Shown piece after piece: positions 44,583-54,968 of a stretch of 64,000 nucleotides of DNA (the first letter of the stretch is position 1; each line of letters starts with the position of its first letter). The notes under the pieces were generated by a model. The model was given only the letters and a program-made list of their open reading frames with translations. It did not search any database and had not been told where the DNA came from. Location: the NCBI GenBank assembly GCA_943327755.2, contig CALPYF020000014.1:33700-97699 (forward strand). The letters are read 5' to 3'. The position numbers and the translations under genes were made by a program. The stretch comes from Deinococcus hopiensis KR-140. Lineage in GTDB: Bacteria > Deinococcota > Deinococci > Deinococcales > Deinococcaceae.

Positions 44583-44598
44583 TTGAAAGCGCTTTCAA
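44583..44598 (+). promoter_or_regulatory. LacI-type operator, perfect palindrome
   Basis: TTGAAAGCGCTTTCAA, 16 bp, perfectly symmetric, 18 bases before the binding-protein ATG. Matches the usual LacI/GalR operator form with central CG. Confidence 0.8.
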
Positions 44599-44616
44599 TT
44601 CGACCTGGAGGTCACT

Positions 44617-45864
44617 ATGAAGAAATCCGCCGCGTTCGCCCTCGCCACCGCCCTGCTGCTCGGCACCGCCCACGCCCAGGAGAAAGTCACCCTGACCGTC
44701 GCGGCCTTCCCCAGCCTGGACAGCGCCATCAAGGCCATCCTGCCCGCCTGGACCAAGCTGCACCCCAACGTCACCATCAACCTCCAGGCGCAGCAGTTCG
44801 CCGACCATCACAACGCCATGACCACCGCGCTCGCCACCGGCCAGGGCCTCCCCGACGTCATGGCCATCGAGATCGGCTACGTCGGCAAGTTCGCCGAGGG
44901 CCAGGGTCTCGAGAATCTGAACAGCGCCCCCTACAGCGCCGCGCAGTACAAGAAACTCTTCACGCCCTTCACCATCGCGCAGGCCACCGGCAGCGACGGC
45001 CGCTTCATCGCCATGCCCACCGACATCGGCCCCGGCACCTTCTTCTACCGCAAGGACGTGCTCGACAAGGCCGGCGTGAACCCCCTGACCATGCAGAGCA
45101 GCTGGGAAAACTACATCGCCAGCGGCAAGAAGATCAAGCAGAAGACCGGCGCGTACCTCGTGAACACCGCCGCCTCCGTGTACAACCTCGTCATCCGCAC
45201 CAACCTCAAGTCCGGCGAGGGCATCTACTTCGACAAGCAGAACAACCTCCTCGTCGGCCCCGACAGCGCCCGCTTCGTGCGCGCCATGACCCTCGCCAAG
45301 CAGGTCCGCGACGCCGGCCTGGACGCCAAGATCGGCGAGTGGAGCAACGAGTGGTACGACGCCTTCAAGAAGGGCACCGTCGCCACGCAGTTCAGCGGCG
45401 CGTGGCTGCAGGGCGCCCTGCAGAACTGGATGGCCCCCGACACCAAGGGCCTGTGGCGCGTGCAGAACCTCCCCGAGAAGGGCTTCGCGTCCTGGGGCGG
45501 CAGCTTCTACGCCATTCCCAGCAAGGCCAAGAACAAGCAGTGGGCCTGGGAATTCATCAAGTTCATGACCCTGAACCAGGGCTCGCAGATCACCGCCTTC
45601 CAGGACAACGGCGCCTTCCCCGCGCTGATCGCCGCGCAGAAGGACAAGGCCTTCAGCGAACCCGTCGAGTTCCTCGGCGGCCAGAAAGCCCGCGTGCTGT
45701 GGCGTGACGCCGCCGCCAAGACCCAGCCCATCGACGTGAACAAGTACGACTCGGTCGCCGACCAGATCCTCCAGACCGAACTGACCAACGTGCTCGAACA
45801 GGGCAAGGACATCAAGCAGGCGCTCGCCGACGCCCGCGCCCAGATCGCGCGCCGCGCCCGCTAA
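44617..45864 (+). CDS. sugar ABC transporter substrate-binding protein
   Basis: 415 residues, signal peptide MKKSAAFALATALLLGTAHA. Family 1 (MalE-like) binding protein: VAAFPSLDSAIKAILPAWTKLHPNVTIN, and GSFYAIPSKAKNKQWAWEFIKFM near the C-terminus. With two permeases and four glycosidases downstream, its ligand is probably xylo-oligosaccharide or a mixed beta-glycoside. Shine-Dalgarno TGGAGG before ATG. Confidence 0.9.
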   Translation: MKKSAAFALATALLLGTAHAQEKVTLTVAAFPSLDSAIKAILPAWTKLHPNVTINLQAQQFADHHNAMTTALATGQGLPDVMAIEIGYVGKFAEGQGLENLNSAPYSAAQYKKLFTPFTIAQATGSDGRFIAMPTDIGPGTFFYRKDVLDKAGVNPLTMQSSWENYIASGKKIKQKTGAYLVNTAASVYNLVIRTNLKSGEGIYFDKQNNLLVGPDSARFVRAMTLAKQVRDAGLDAKIGEWSNEWYDAFKKGTVATQFSGAWLQGALQNWMAPDTKGLWRVQNLPEKGFASWGGSFYAIPSKAKNKQWAWEFIKFMTLNQGSQITAFQDNGAFPALIAAQKDKAFSEPVEFLGGQKARVLWRDAAAKTQPIDVNKYDSVADQILQTELTNVLEQGKDIKQALADARAQIARRAR

Positions 45865-45876
45865 CACCCGCACCCC

Positions 45877-45917
45877 GGGGGGACGCGCGCCGGTCACCGC
45901 CGGCCAGCGCGCCCCCC
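45877..45917 (+). terminator. intercistronic hairpin (attenuator or mRNA stabiliser)
   Basis: GGGGGG (45877-45882) pairs with CCCCCC (45912-45917), with further inner GC pairs. It sits between the binding protein and permease genes and has no T tail, so it may reduce read-through or protect the upstream message. Confidence 0.5.
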
Positions 45918-45940
45918 GCGTTCACGCAAGGACGTCACGC

Positions 45941-46878
45941 ATGTCACAGCGCACCCCGACCTCCGCCCCGCCGCGCGCGCCCTGGAGCTACACCCGCTTC
46001 CAGCAGCGCTTCGCGCCGTACCTGTTCGTCAGCCCGTTTTTCCTCCTGTTCGCCGTGTTCGGGCTGTTCCCGCTGCTGTTCAGCCTATTCCTGGCCTTCC
46101 ACCTGTGGAGCCCGCTCGACGGGGTCGGCAACTGGAAATTCGTGGGCTTCGAGAACTTCCAGCTGGCCCTGGGCCCCACGGACATGTTCTGGAAATCCCT
46201 GAAGAACACCCTCTGGATCGGGCTGCTGTCCGGCATTCCGCAGCACCTCGTGGCGCTGCCGCTGGCGTTCATCATCCACCACAGCCTGCGCCGCTTCCAG
46301 GGCGCGTTCAGCACCATCCTGTTCCTGCCGTACATCACGAACGCCGTGGCGATCGCCATCGTGTTCGCCACGCTGTACTCCGAACGGCTGGGCATCCTGA
46401 ACTACCTGGGCGGTCTGGTGGGCCTGGACCCGGTGCGCTGGCTGGGCGACCCGAACATGGTGCCGTACTCGGTCGCGGCCGTCGTGTTCTGGCGCTACGT
46501 GGGGTGGAACACCGTGCTGTACCTCTCGGGCCTGCAGGCCATCAGCGAGGACGTCTACGAGGCCGCCACGGTGGACGGCGCCGGCGCCTGGCAGAAATTC
46601 TGGTACATCACGCTGCCGCTGCTGCGGCCCATGATGTTCTACGCCTTCACCCTGACCATCGTGGGCAGCATGCAGCTGTTCGAGGAACCGTTCATGCTCC
46701 TCAATGACGGCGGCGGCAGCGGCGGCGCCGGCCTGACGAGCGCCATGCACATCTTCAACACCGCCTTCCGCGACCTGGACATGGGCTACGCCAGCGCCAT
46801 GAGTTGGCTGCTGTTCCTGGCGATCTTCGCGCTGAGCATGCTGAACAACTACCTCTTCTCCCGCGACGGAGGCAACCG

Positions 46879-46882
<4 letters not shown>
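45941..46882 (+). CDS. sugar ABC transporter permease 1 (MalF-type)
   Basis: 313 residues, six predicted helices. The ATPase-docking EAA loop is YEAATVDGAGAWQKFWYITLPLLRP. Stop overlaps permease 2 start by ATGA. Confidence 0.92.
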
Positions 46883-47775
<893 letters not shown>

Positions 47776-47779
47776 AGCC

Positions 47780-49036
47780 GTGCGCCGCGCCCTGCACGCC
47801 CTGACCCTGGCGGCCGCCCTGGCCGGGGCGGGGCAGGCCGTGACCGTCACGCCCGCCCCCGGTGAAGGCCGCCCCCTGGACGGACCGCTGCTGGGTGGGC
47901 CGGGCTTCAACCTGGGGAACTGGATGCCGGTCGTGGAAGCGCTCCCCGAGCTGCGCGCCCTGCGGCCCGCGCTGCTGCGCTGGCCCGGCGGGAACATCGG
48001 GGACGAGAACGACCTGACCCGCGCCGCGCTGCAGACCCTGAAGACCAACTGGACGCTGCTGGGCGAGCCGGACCTGATCGTGCAGACCCGCGTGTTCACG
48101 CGCGGCGGCGTGGGCCGCGCCGCGCCCGGGGACGCCGCGCAGGCCGTGCGGGACGCCCGCGAGCTGGGGCTGCGCGTGGCGTACTGGGAGATCGGAAACG
48201 AACCCGACCTGTACGCCACGAACCGCAGCGACCCGGGCTGGACGCCCGCGAAATACTGCGCCACCGTGCGTTCACAGCGCGCGGCGATCCTGGCCGCAGA
48301 CCCGCAGGCGCGGATTGCCGGGCCCGCCACGAGCAACCCCGGCGCGTTCCTGGACGAGGTGCTGCACGGGTGTGCGGACGCCTTCGATCTGGTCACGTAC
48401 CACCTGTACCCCACCGACGGCGGCGCGACCGACGAGGCCGCGCTGGCGAGCATCGAGCGCGTGACGGGCAGCGTGGCGCACCTGCACGAGCTGTGGGCCG
48501 ACCCGGCCACCAACCCGACCGCGCAGGGCCGACCGCTGAATCTGGCCGTGACCGAGTTCGCGCTGTCGTGGCGCACCGACCGCGCCCGGCACCTCAGCGA
48601 CGCGCTGGGCGGCCTGTGGGCGACCGAGGCCACGCTGCGCTTCCTGGAGGCCGGGGTCCGCCCCGCGTACTTCGCGCTGATGGGCGTCGGGAATCACGGG
48701 CTGCTGGACGACGCGGCCTTCCCGCGCTTCGGGTACGGCGCGCTGCGCGAGGCCGCCCAGTTGCGCGGCCAGAGCTTCTCCGTGACCGGCGACGACCCGC
48801 GCGTGTGGCTGCACGCCGCCACCGACGGCGACCGCCTGACCCTGCTGGCCCTGAACACGGGCACCGCGACCCTGCCGCTGACCCCGCAGCTGGACGGCTG
48901 GCAGGTCATCGGCGCGAAGACCGTCACCCCGGCGGGCGTGGACGCGGACCGCTTCCCCACCACGCTGAACCTCGCCCTGCCACTGAAGCTGGCGCCCCAG
49001 AGCGTCACGCGCGTCGTGTTCCGGCGCGCGCCCTGA
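47780..49036 (+). CDS. secreted clan GH-A glycoside hydrolase, family uncertain (GH79/GH39/GH51-like)
   Basis: 418 residues, GTG start 4 bases after permease 2, signal peptide RRALHALTLAAALAGAGQA. LLRWPGGNIGDEND, AYWEIGNEPDLY (acid/base E141) and LAVTEFALSW (nucleophile E259) are clan GH-A features, and the domain order is closest to GH79 glucuronidases. It would act outside the cytoplasm on side chains or ends of xylan-type glycans. Exact family not settled. Confidence 0.7.
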   Translation: MRRALHALTLAAALAGAGQAVTVTPAPGEGRPLDGPLLGGPGFNLGNWMPVVEALPELRALRPALLRWPGGNIGDENDLTRAALQTLKTNWTLLGEPDLIVQTRVFTRGGVGRAAPGDAAQAVRDARELGLRVAYWEIGNEPDLYATNRSDPGWTPAKYCATVRSQRAAILAADPQARIAGPATSNPGAFLDEVLHGCADAFDLVTYHLYPTDGGATDEAALASIERVTGSVAHLHELWADPATNPTAQGRPLNLAVTEFALSWRTDRARHLSDALGGLWATEATLRFLEAGVRPAYFALMGVGNHGLLDDAAFPRFGYGALREAAQLRGQSFSVTGDDPRVWLHAATDGDRLTLLALNTGTATLPLTPQLDGWQVIGAKTVTPAGVDADRFPTTLNLALPLKLAPQSVTRVVFRRAP

Positions 49037-49077
49037 CCCCCACCTCTCCCCTCCCCCATCTGCACTGGAGTTCTGCC

Positions 49078-50450
<1,373 letters not shown>

Positions 50451-50454
<4 letters not shown>

Positions 50455-52115
50455 CGGACACCCTCGCGGCAGCCCAGCCCACTGCAGGAACCTCCCCGGC
50501 GCCCGCCACGGTGTCTGCCACGGGGACGGTCACGAACCCGGTCCTGCCGGGCTTCCACCCGGACCCCAGCCTCCTGCGGGTCGGGGAGGACTACTACCTG
50601 GCGACGAGCACCTTCCAGTGGTACCCGGGCGTGGCGATCTACCACTCGCGGGACCTGGTGCACTGGCGGCTGGCGGCGCGCCCGCTGGAGCGGCTGTCGC
50701 AGCTGGACATGCGCGGGAACGCCGATTCGGGTGGAATCTGGGCACCGTGCCTGAGTCACGACGGGCAGGCATTCCACCTGATCTACACCGACGTCAAGAG
50801 CTGGGGCATCAGCGAGCCGTTCAAGGACAGCCACAACTATCTGGTCACGGCGCCCGACATCGAGGGGCCCTGGAGCGAGCCGGTGTACCTGAATTCCAGC
50901 GGCTTCGACCCCAGCCTCTTCCATGACGTCGCCGAGGGCGGGGACGGGCGCAAGTGGCTGCTGAACATGCTGTGGGACCACCGTGCGGGCCGCAATCCGT
51001 TCGCGGGGATCGTGGCGCAGGAGTACAGCCCGGCCGAGAGGCGGCTGGTGGGGCCGCGCACGACCATCTTCACCGGAACGGACCTGAAGGTCACGGAAGG
51101 CCCGCACGTGTACCGGAAGGACGGCTGGTATTACCTGCTGACCGCCGAGGGCGGCACCAGCTGGGAGCACGCGGTGACCCTGGCCCGCTCGCGCAGCCTG
51201 CTCGGGCTGTACGAGGTGCACCCGCACAACCCGCTGCTCACGGCGGTGGACGACCCTGGCCTGCCCATCCAGAAGTCCGGGCATGCCAGCCTGACCGACA
51301 CCCCGGACGGGAGGTGGGTGATGGCGCACCTGTGCGGTCGCCCCCTGACCCCGCGCGGGGAATGCCCGCTGGGCCGCGAGACGGCGCTGCAGGGCCTGGA
51401 CTGGCCCGAGGGCGAGTGGCCGCGCCTGACGGGGGGCGGGCACCACCCGGCGCTGCGCGCGACGCTGCCCGCGCTGCCCTCCCACCCCTGGCCGGAGGTC
51501 CCTACCCGCGACGACTTCCGGGGCGAGGCGCTGCGCCCCGAGTGGCTGACGCTGCGGGTGCCCGCCGCCGAACTGGGTGTGCGCCTGGAGGACAGCGGGC
51601 TGGTCCTGCCGGGCCGCGAGGCGCTGATGAGCCGTCATCACGTGGCGCTGGTGGGTCGCCGCCTGCAATCCCTGCGCGGGCGGCTGCGGACCGAGCTGAG
51701 TTTCGATCCGCGTGACTTCCAGCAGATGGCGGGCGTGTGCGCGTACTACGACAGCCGCAACTGGGTGTACGCGCGGGTCAGCCGGGACGAGGCGGCGGGC
51801 CGCGCGCTGAACGTCACGAGCTGCGAGAACGGCGCGTACCGCGAGCACCTGCTGGCCGACGTGCCGCTGGGCGACGTTGGCCGCGTGGGGCTGGAGGTCC
51901 GCTACAGCGGCGACACCTTCGGCTTCGCGTATCAGGGGGCGGGCGGCGGGTGGACGCCGGTCGGGCCGGACTTCAGCGCGGGTCTGCTGAGCGACGAGCA
52001 CTGCGGCGGCCTGAGTTTCACCGGGACGTTCCTGGCCCTGACCTGCCAGGACCTGAGCGGCGAGCGGCGCGAGGCGACCTTCCACTGGGCCGAGTACACC
52101 GAGGGAGACGCATGA
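50451..52115 (+). CDS. GH43 family beta-xylosidase (C-terminal beta-sandwich)
   Basis: 554 residues, GTG start, no signal peptide. The five-blade propeller has FHPDPSLLR (base D38), SGFDPSLF (D153) and VTEGPHVYRKDGWYYLLTAEGG (acid E216), followed by a C-terminal beta-sandwich of about 200 residues seen in subfamily 11-type xylosidases. Releases xylose from xylo-oligosaccharides in the cytoplasm. Overlaps the GH3 gene by ATGA. Confidence 0.92.
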
Positions 52116-54295
52116 AGCGCACCCTGCTGGCCCTGCTGACCGCCACGCTGTCCACGCACGCCGGTGCCCTGACGGATCAGGCGGCAGCCGAGGCGCAGGC
52201 CCGCGCGATCCTGCCGCGCCTGACCCTGGACGACAAGATCGGGCAGGTGAGCATGGCGCACGTGTTCCGCTTCACCGAGGGGGGCCGCAGCGCGCCCATC
52301 CGCGCGGACGCGGACGCCACCTTCCGCACGCTGCGGCCCGGCACGCTGCTGAACGGCGGCGGCGACGCGCCGCAGCCGAACACGCCGCGCGGCTGGGCGG
52401 ACTTCCTGGCCCGCCTGGACACGCTGGGCCGCGCGAACAACCCCCAGGGCCTCCCGGCGGTGTTCGGCACGGACGCGGTGCACGGCGTGAACAACGTGCC
52501 CGCCGCGACCCTCTACCCGCACAACCTGGGTCTGGGCGCGGCGTTCGATCCGGCCCTGACGCGCGAGGTGGCCCTGGCGACCGCGCAGGACCTGCGCGCC
52601 CTGAACATGGGCTGGACCTTCGCCCCGGTCGCGGACGTGGGCCGTGACCCCCGCTGGGGCCGCTACTACGAGACGTTCGGGGAGTCCCCGTGGCTGGTCG
52701 CGGATCAGGTGGAGGCCAGCGTGGACGGCCTGCAATCGGGTGGAGTGGCCGCCACGCTGAAGCACTTCACGGGGTACGGGCTGCCTAGCCTGGGCATGGA
52801 CCGCGCGAACGCCGAGATCAGCGCCCGCGCGCTGCACGAGGTGTTCCTGCCGCCCTTCCGCGCGGGCATCCGCGCCGGGGCGCTGAGCGTCATGGCGAAC
52901 AGCGGGAGCGTGAACGGCGTCCCCGTGCATGCCTCGCCCGCGCTGCTGACGGACCTACTGCGCGGCGAACTGGGCTTCCAGGGGCTGCTCGTCAGCGACT
53001 GGAACGACATCGAACGGCTGATCACGACCTACCGCACCCACACCGATCTGGTGCGCGCGGCGGCGGCCAGCGTGAACGCGGGCATCGACGTGTACATGGT
53101 CCCGAACAGCGTCGAGGCGTACCAGAGTGCCCTGAAGGAGGCCGTGCAGTCAGGACTGGTCAGCGAGGCCCGTCTGGACGAGGCGACCCTGCGTGTCCTG
53201 ACCTTCAAGGCCCGCCTGGGGCTGCTCGACGTCCCTCTGACCGGCAGCGGCGTGCTGAACGACCACCGCGACCTCGCGCGGCGCGCGGCGGCGGCCACGC
53301 TGACGCTGCTGGAGAACCCGGCGGACACCCTCCCGATCCGTAAAGGGCGCGTGCTCGTCACTGGCCCCGCGATGGACAGCGCCGCCATCCAGCTGGGCGG
53401 CTGGAGCGTGAACTGGCAGGGCGTCGGCAAGGGCAACGTGCCGGACGTACCCAAGGTCGCCACGCTGGCCCCCGCGCTGAAGGCAGCGGCCCCGGCGGGC
53501 GTGACCGTCAGCGCCCTGCCGGAGACCAAGCGCCCGCAGCTGCTGACCGCCGCGAAGGGCGCAGACGTGATCGTCGTCGCGGTCGGCGAGGCGCCCGGCG
53601 CGGAATCCCAGGCGAACAACCCCGCGCTGAGCCTGCCGGACGGGCAGATCACGCTGCTGCGCGACCTGCTCGCCACCGGGAAACCCGTTGTGGCAGTCCT
53701 GATGGCCGGGCGGCCCCTGATCCTCCCCAGTGACGTGCAGTCACGCCTCGCCGGGCTGGTCATGGCGTACCTGCCCGGCACGGAGGGCGGCGCCGCCCTG
53801 GCCGACGCGCTGTACGGCCGCGCGGGCTTCCCGGGGCGCCTGCCGTTCACGTGGCCGGACAGCCTGACCCAGGTGGGCCTCTGGAGCGACCGCCCCGCCG
53901 AGGGCGCCGGTGAGACGCCGCTGCCGCTGTACCCGCTCGGGTACGGCCTGGACTACACGACCAGCGTCGCCCGCGACCTGACCGTCACCCCCGGCCCGGA
54001 CGGCGTGACCGCGCAGGCCACCCTGACGAACACCGGCGAGCGGGCAGGCACCGTGACGGTCCTGCTGCGCGCCGCCCTGCCCGCCAGCGGCACCCTGCAG
54101 GCCACCTCGCGCCCGGTCGGGGTGCTGCGCGCCACGCTGAAACCCGGCGAGAGCCGCGCCGTGCAGGTCACTGTGCCCCACGAGCGCCTGAGCAGCTGGG
54201 TCGGCGACGCCTACGGCCCCGGCACGTGGCAGCTCCTGCCCGGGCAGTACACGCTGAGCGCCGGGGACGGGAAAGCCACCCTCACCCTGCCATGA
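52112..54295 (+). CDS. secreted GH3 family beta-glycosidase
   Basis: 727 residues with signal peptide MKRTLLALLTATLSTHAGA. The GH3 barrel has PAVFGTDAVHGVNNV and ATLKHFTGYGLPSLGMDRA, nucleophile D296 in LLVSDWNDIERL, then the alpha/beta sandwich (VIVVAVGEAPGAESQ) and a fibronectin-like C-terminal domain. Beta-glucosidase or beta-xylosidase outside the cytoplasmic membrane. Last gene of the operon. Confidence 0.93.
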   Translation: MKRTLLALLTATLSTHAGALTDQAAAEAQARAILPRLTLDDKIGQVSMAHVFRFTEGGRSAPIRADADATFRTLRPGTLLNGGGDAPQPNTPRGWADFLARLDTLGRANNPQGLPAVFGTDAVHGVNNVPAATLYPHNLGLGAAFDPALTREVALATAQDLRALNMGWTFAPVADVGRDPRWGRYYETFGESPWLVADQVEASVDGLQSGGVAATLKHFTGYGLPSLGMDRANAEISARALHEVFLPPFRAGIRAGALSVMANSGSVNGVPVHASPALLTDLLRGELGFQGLLVSDWNDIERLITTYRTHTDLVRAAAASVNAGIDVYMVPNSVEAYQSALKEAVQSGLVSEARLDEATLRVLTFKARLGLLDVPLTGSGVLNDHRDLARRAAAATLTLLENPADTLPIRKGRVLVTGPAMDSAAIQLGGWSVNWQGVGKGNVPDVPKVATLAPALKAAAPAGVTVSALPETKRPQLLTAAKGADVIVVAVGEAPGAESQANNPALSLPDGQITLLRDLLATGKPVVAVLMAGRPLILPSDVQSRLAGLVMAYLPGTEGGAALADALYGRAGFPGRLPFTWPDSLTQVGLWSDRPAEGAGETPLPLYPLGYGLDYTTSVARDLTVTPGPDGVTAQATLTNTGERAGTVTVLLRAALPASGTLQATSRPVGVLRATLKPGESRAVQVTVPHERLSSWVGDAYGPGTWQLLPGQYTLSAGDGKATLTLP

Positions 54296-54304
54296 AGACG
54301 GACG

Positions 54305-54337
54305 GAGGCGGCCCCCAGGTGATCCGGGGGCCGCCTC
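54305..54337. terminator. bidirectional hairpin ending the glycosidase operon
   Basis: 12-bp perfect stem: 54305-54316 with 54326-54337. Lies between the convergent GH3 and GNAT genes. Confidence 0.65.
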
Positions 54338-54340
54338 GGC

Positions 54341-54889
54341 CTAGCGGTTCAGCAGCGCGGCGCGCACCTTCGGCCATTCCTCCGCGATGATCGAGTACAT
54401 CACCGTGTCGCGCTGGGTGCCGTCCGGGCGGGGCATGTGCTGGCGCAGCACGCCCTCGCGAGTGGCGCCGAGGCCCTCGATGGCGCGCTGGCTGCGGGTG
54501 TTCAGGATGTCGGTCTTGATCTCCACGCGCAGCACGCCCATCTCGCCGAAGGCGTGGTCGAGGAGCAGGCGTTTGAAGGTGCGGTTCGCGGGCGTGCGCA
54601 TGAATGCCGGGGCCAGCCACGTGCTGCCGATCTCCAGGCGGTGCTGCCCTGGGCGCATTTCCATGAAGCGCGTCGCTCCGGCCAGTTCGCCGTTCACGAG
54701 CTTCACGAACGGCATCTGGTCGTCCGCCTCCAGCGCGCCGGTGTAGTAGCGCTCCAGGGTGGGGAAGGTGCCCATGCGGGCGTACTCCTCTTCGTGCGCG
54801 GCGGCCAGTGCCAGTAGCGGCGCGGTGTCCGCGTCGGTCAGGGGGCGCAGCGTGTACGGGCCGTCTACCAGGGTGAGGTCGTGGCGCAT
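54341..54889 (-). CDS. GNAT acetyltransferase (RimJ/RimL type)
   Basis: 182 residues. YTLRPLTDADTAPLLALAAAHEEEYARM, LEIGSTWLAPAFMRTPANRTFKRLLLDHAF and GVLRVEIKTDILNTRSQRAIEGLGATREGVLRQHM match the RimJ/RimL group, which acetylates protein N-termini or small molecules. MRHDLTLVDG at 54889 is the start because TACAGT lies 6 bases upstream. Confidence 0.85.
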   Translation of the reverse strand: MRHDLTLVDGPYTLRPLTDADTAPLLALAAAHEEEYARMGTFPTLERYYTGALEADDQMPFVKLVNGELAGATRFMEMRPGQHRLEIGSTWLAPAFMRTPANRTFKRLLLDHAFGEMGVLRVEIKTDILNTRSQRAIEGLGATREGVLRQHMPRPDGTQRDTVMYSIIAEEWPKVRAALLNR

Positions 54890-54895
54890 GGCGTC

Positions 54896-54901
54896 ACTGT
54901 A
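54896..54901 (-). promoter_or_regulatory. -10-like TACAGT of a predicted leaderless gene
   Basis: TACAGT on the minus strand, 6 bases before the ATG at 54889. Confidence 0.5.
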
Positions 54902-54968
54902 CCGGCGGTACGGACGGACAGGGGGCCACCGGGCAGGCTGACCCGGTGGCCCCCCCTGCCGGTGTCCG

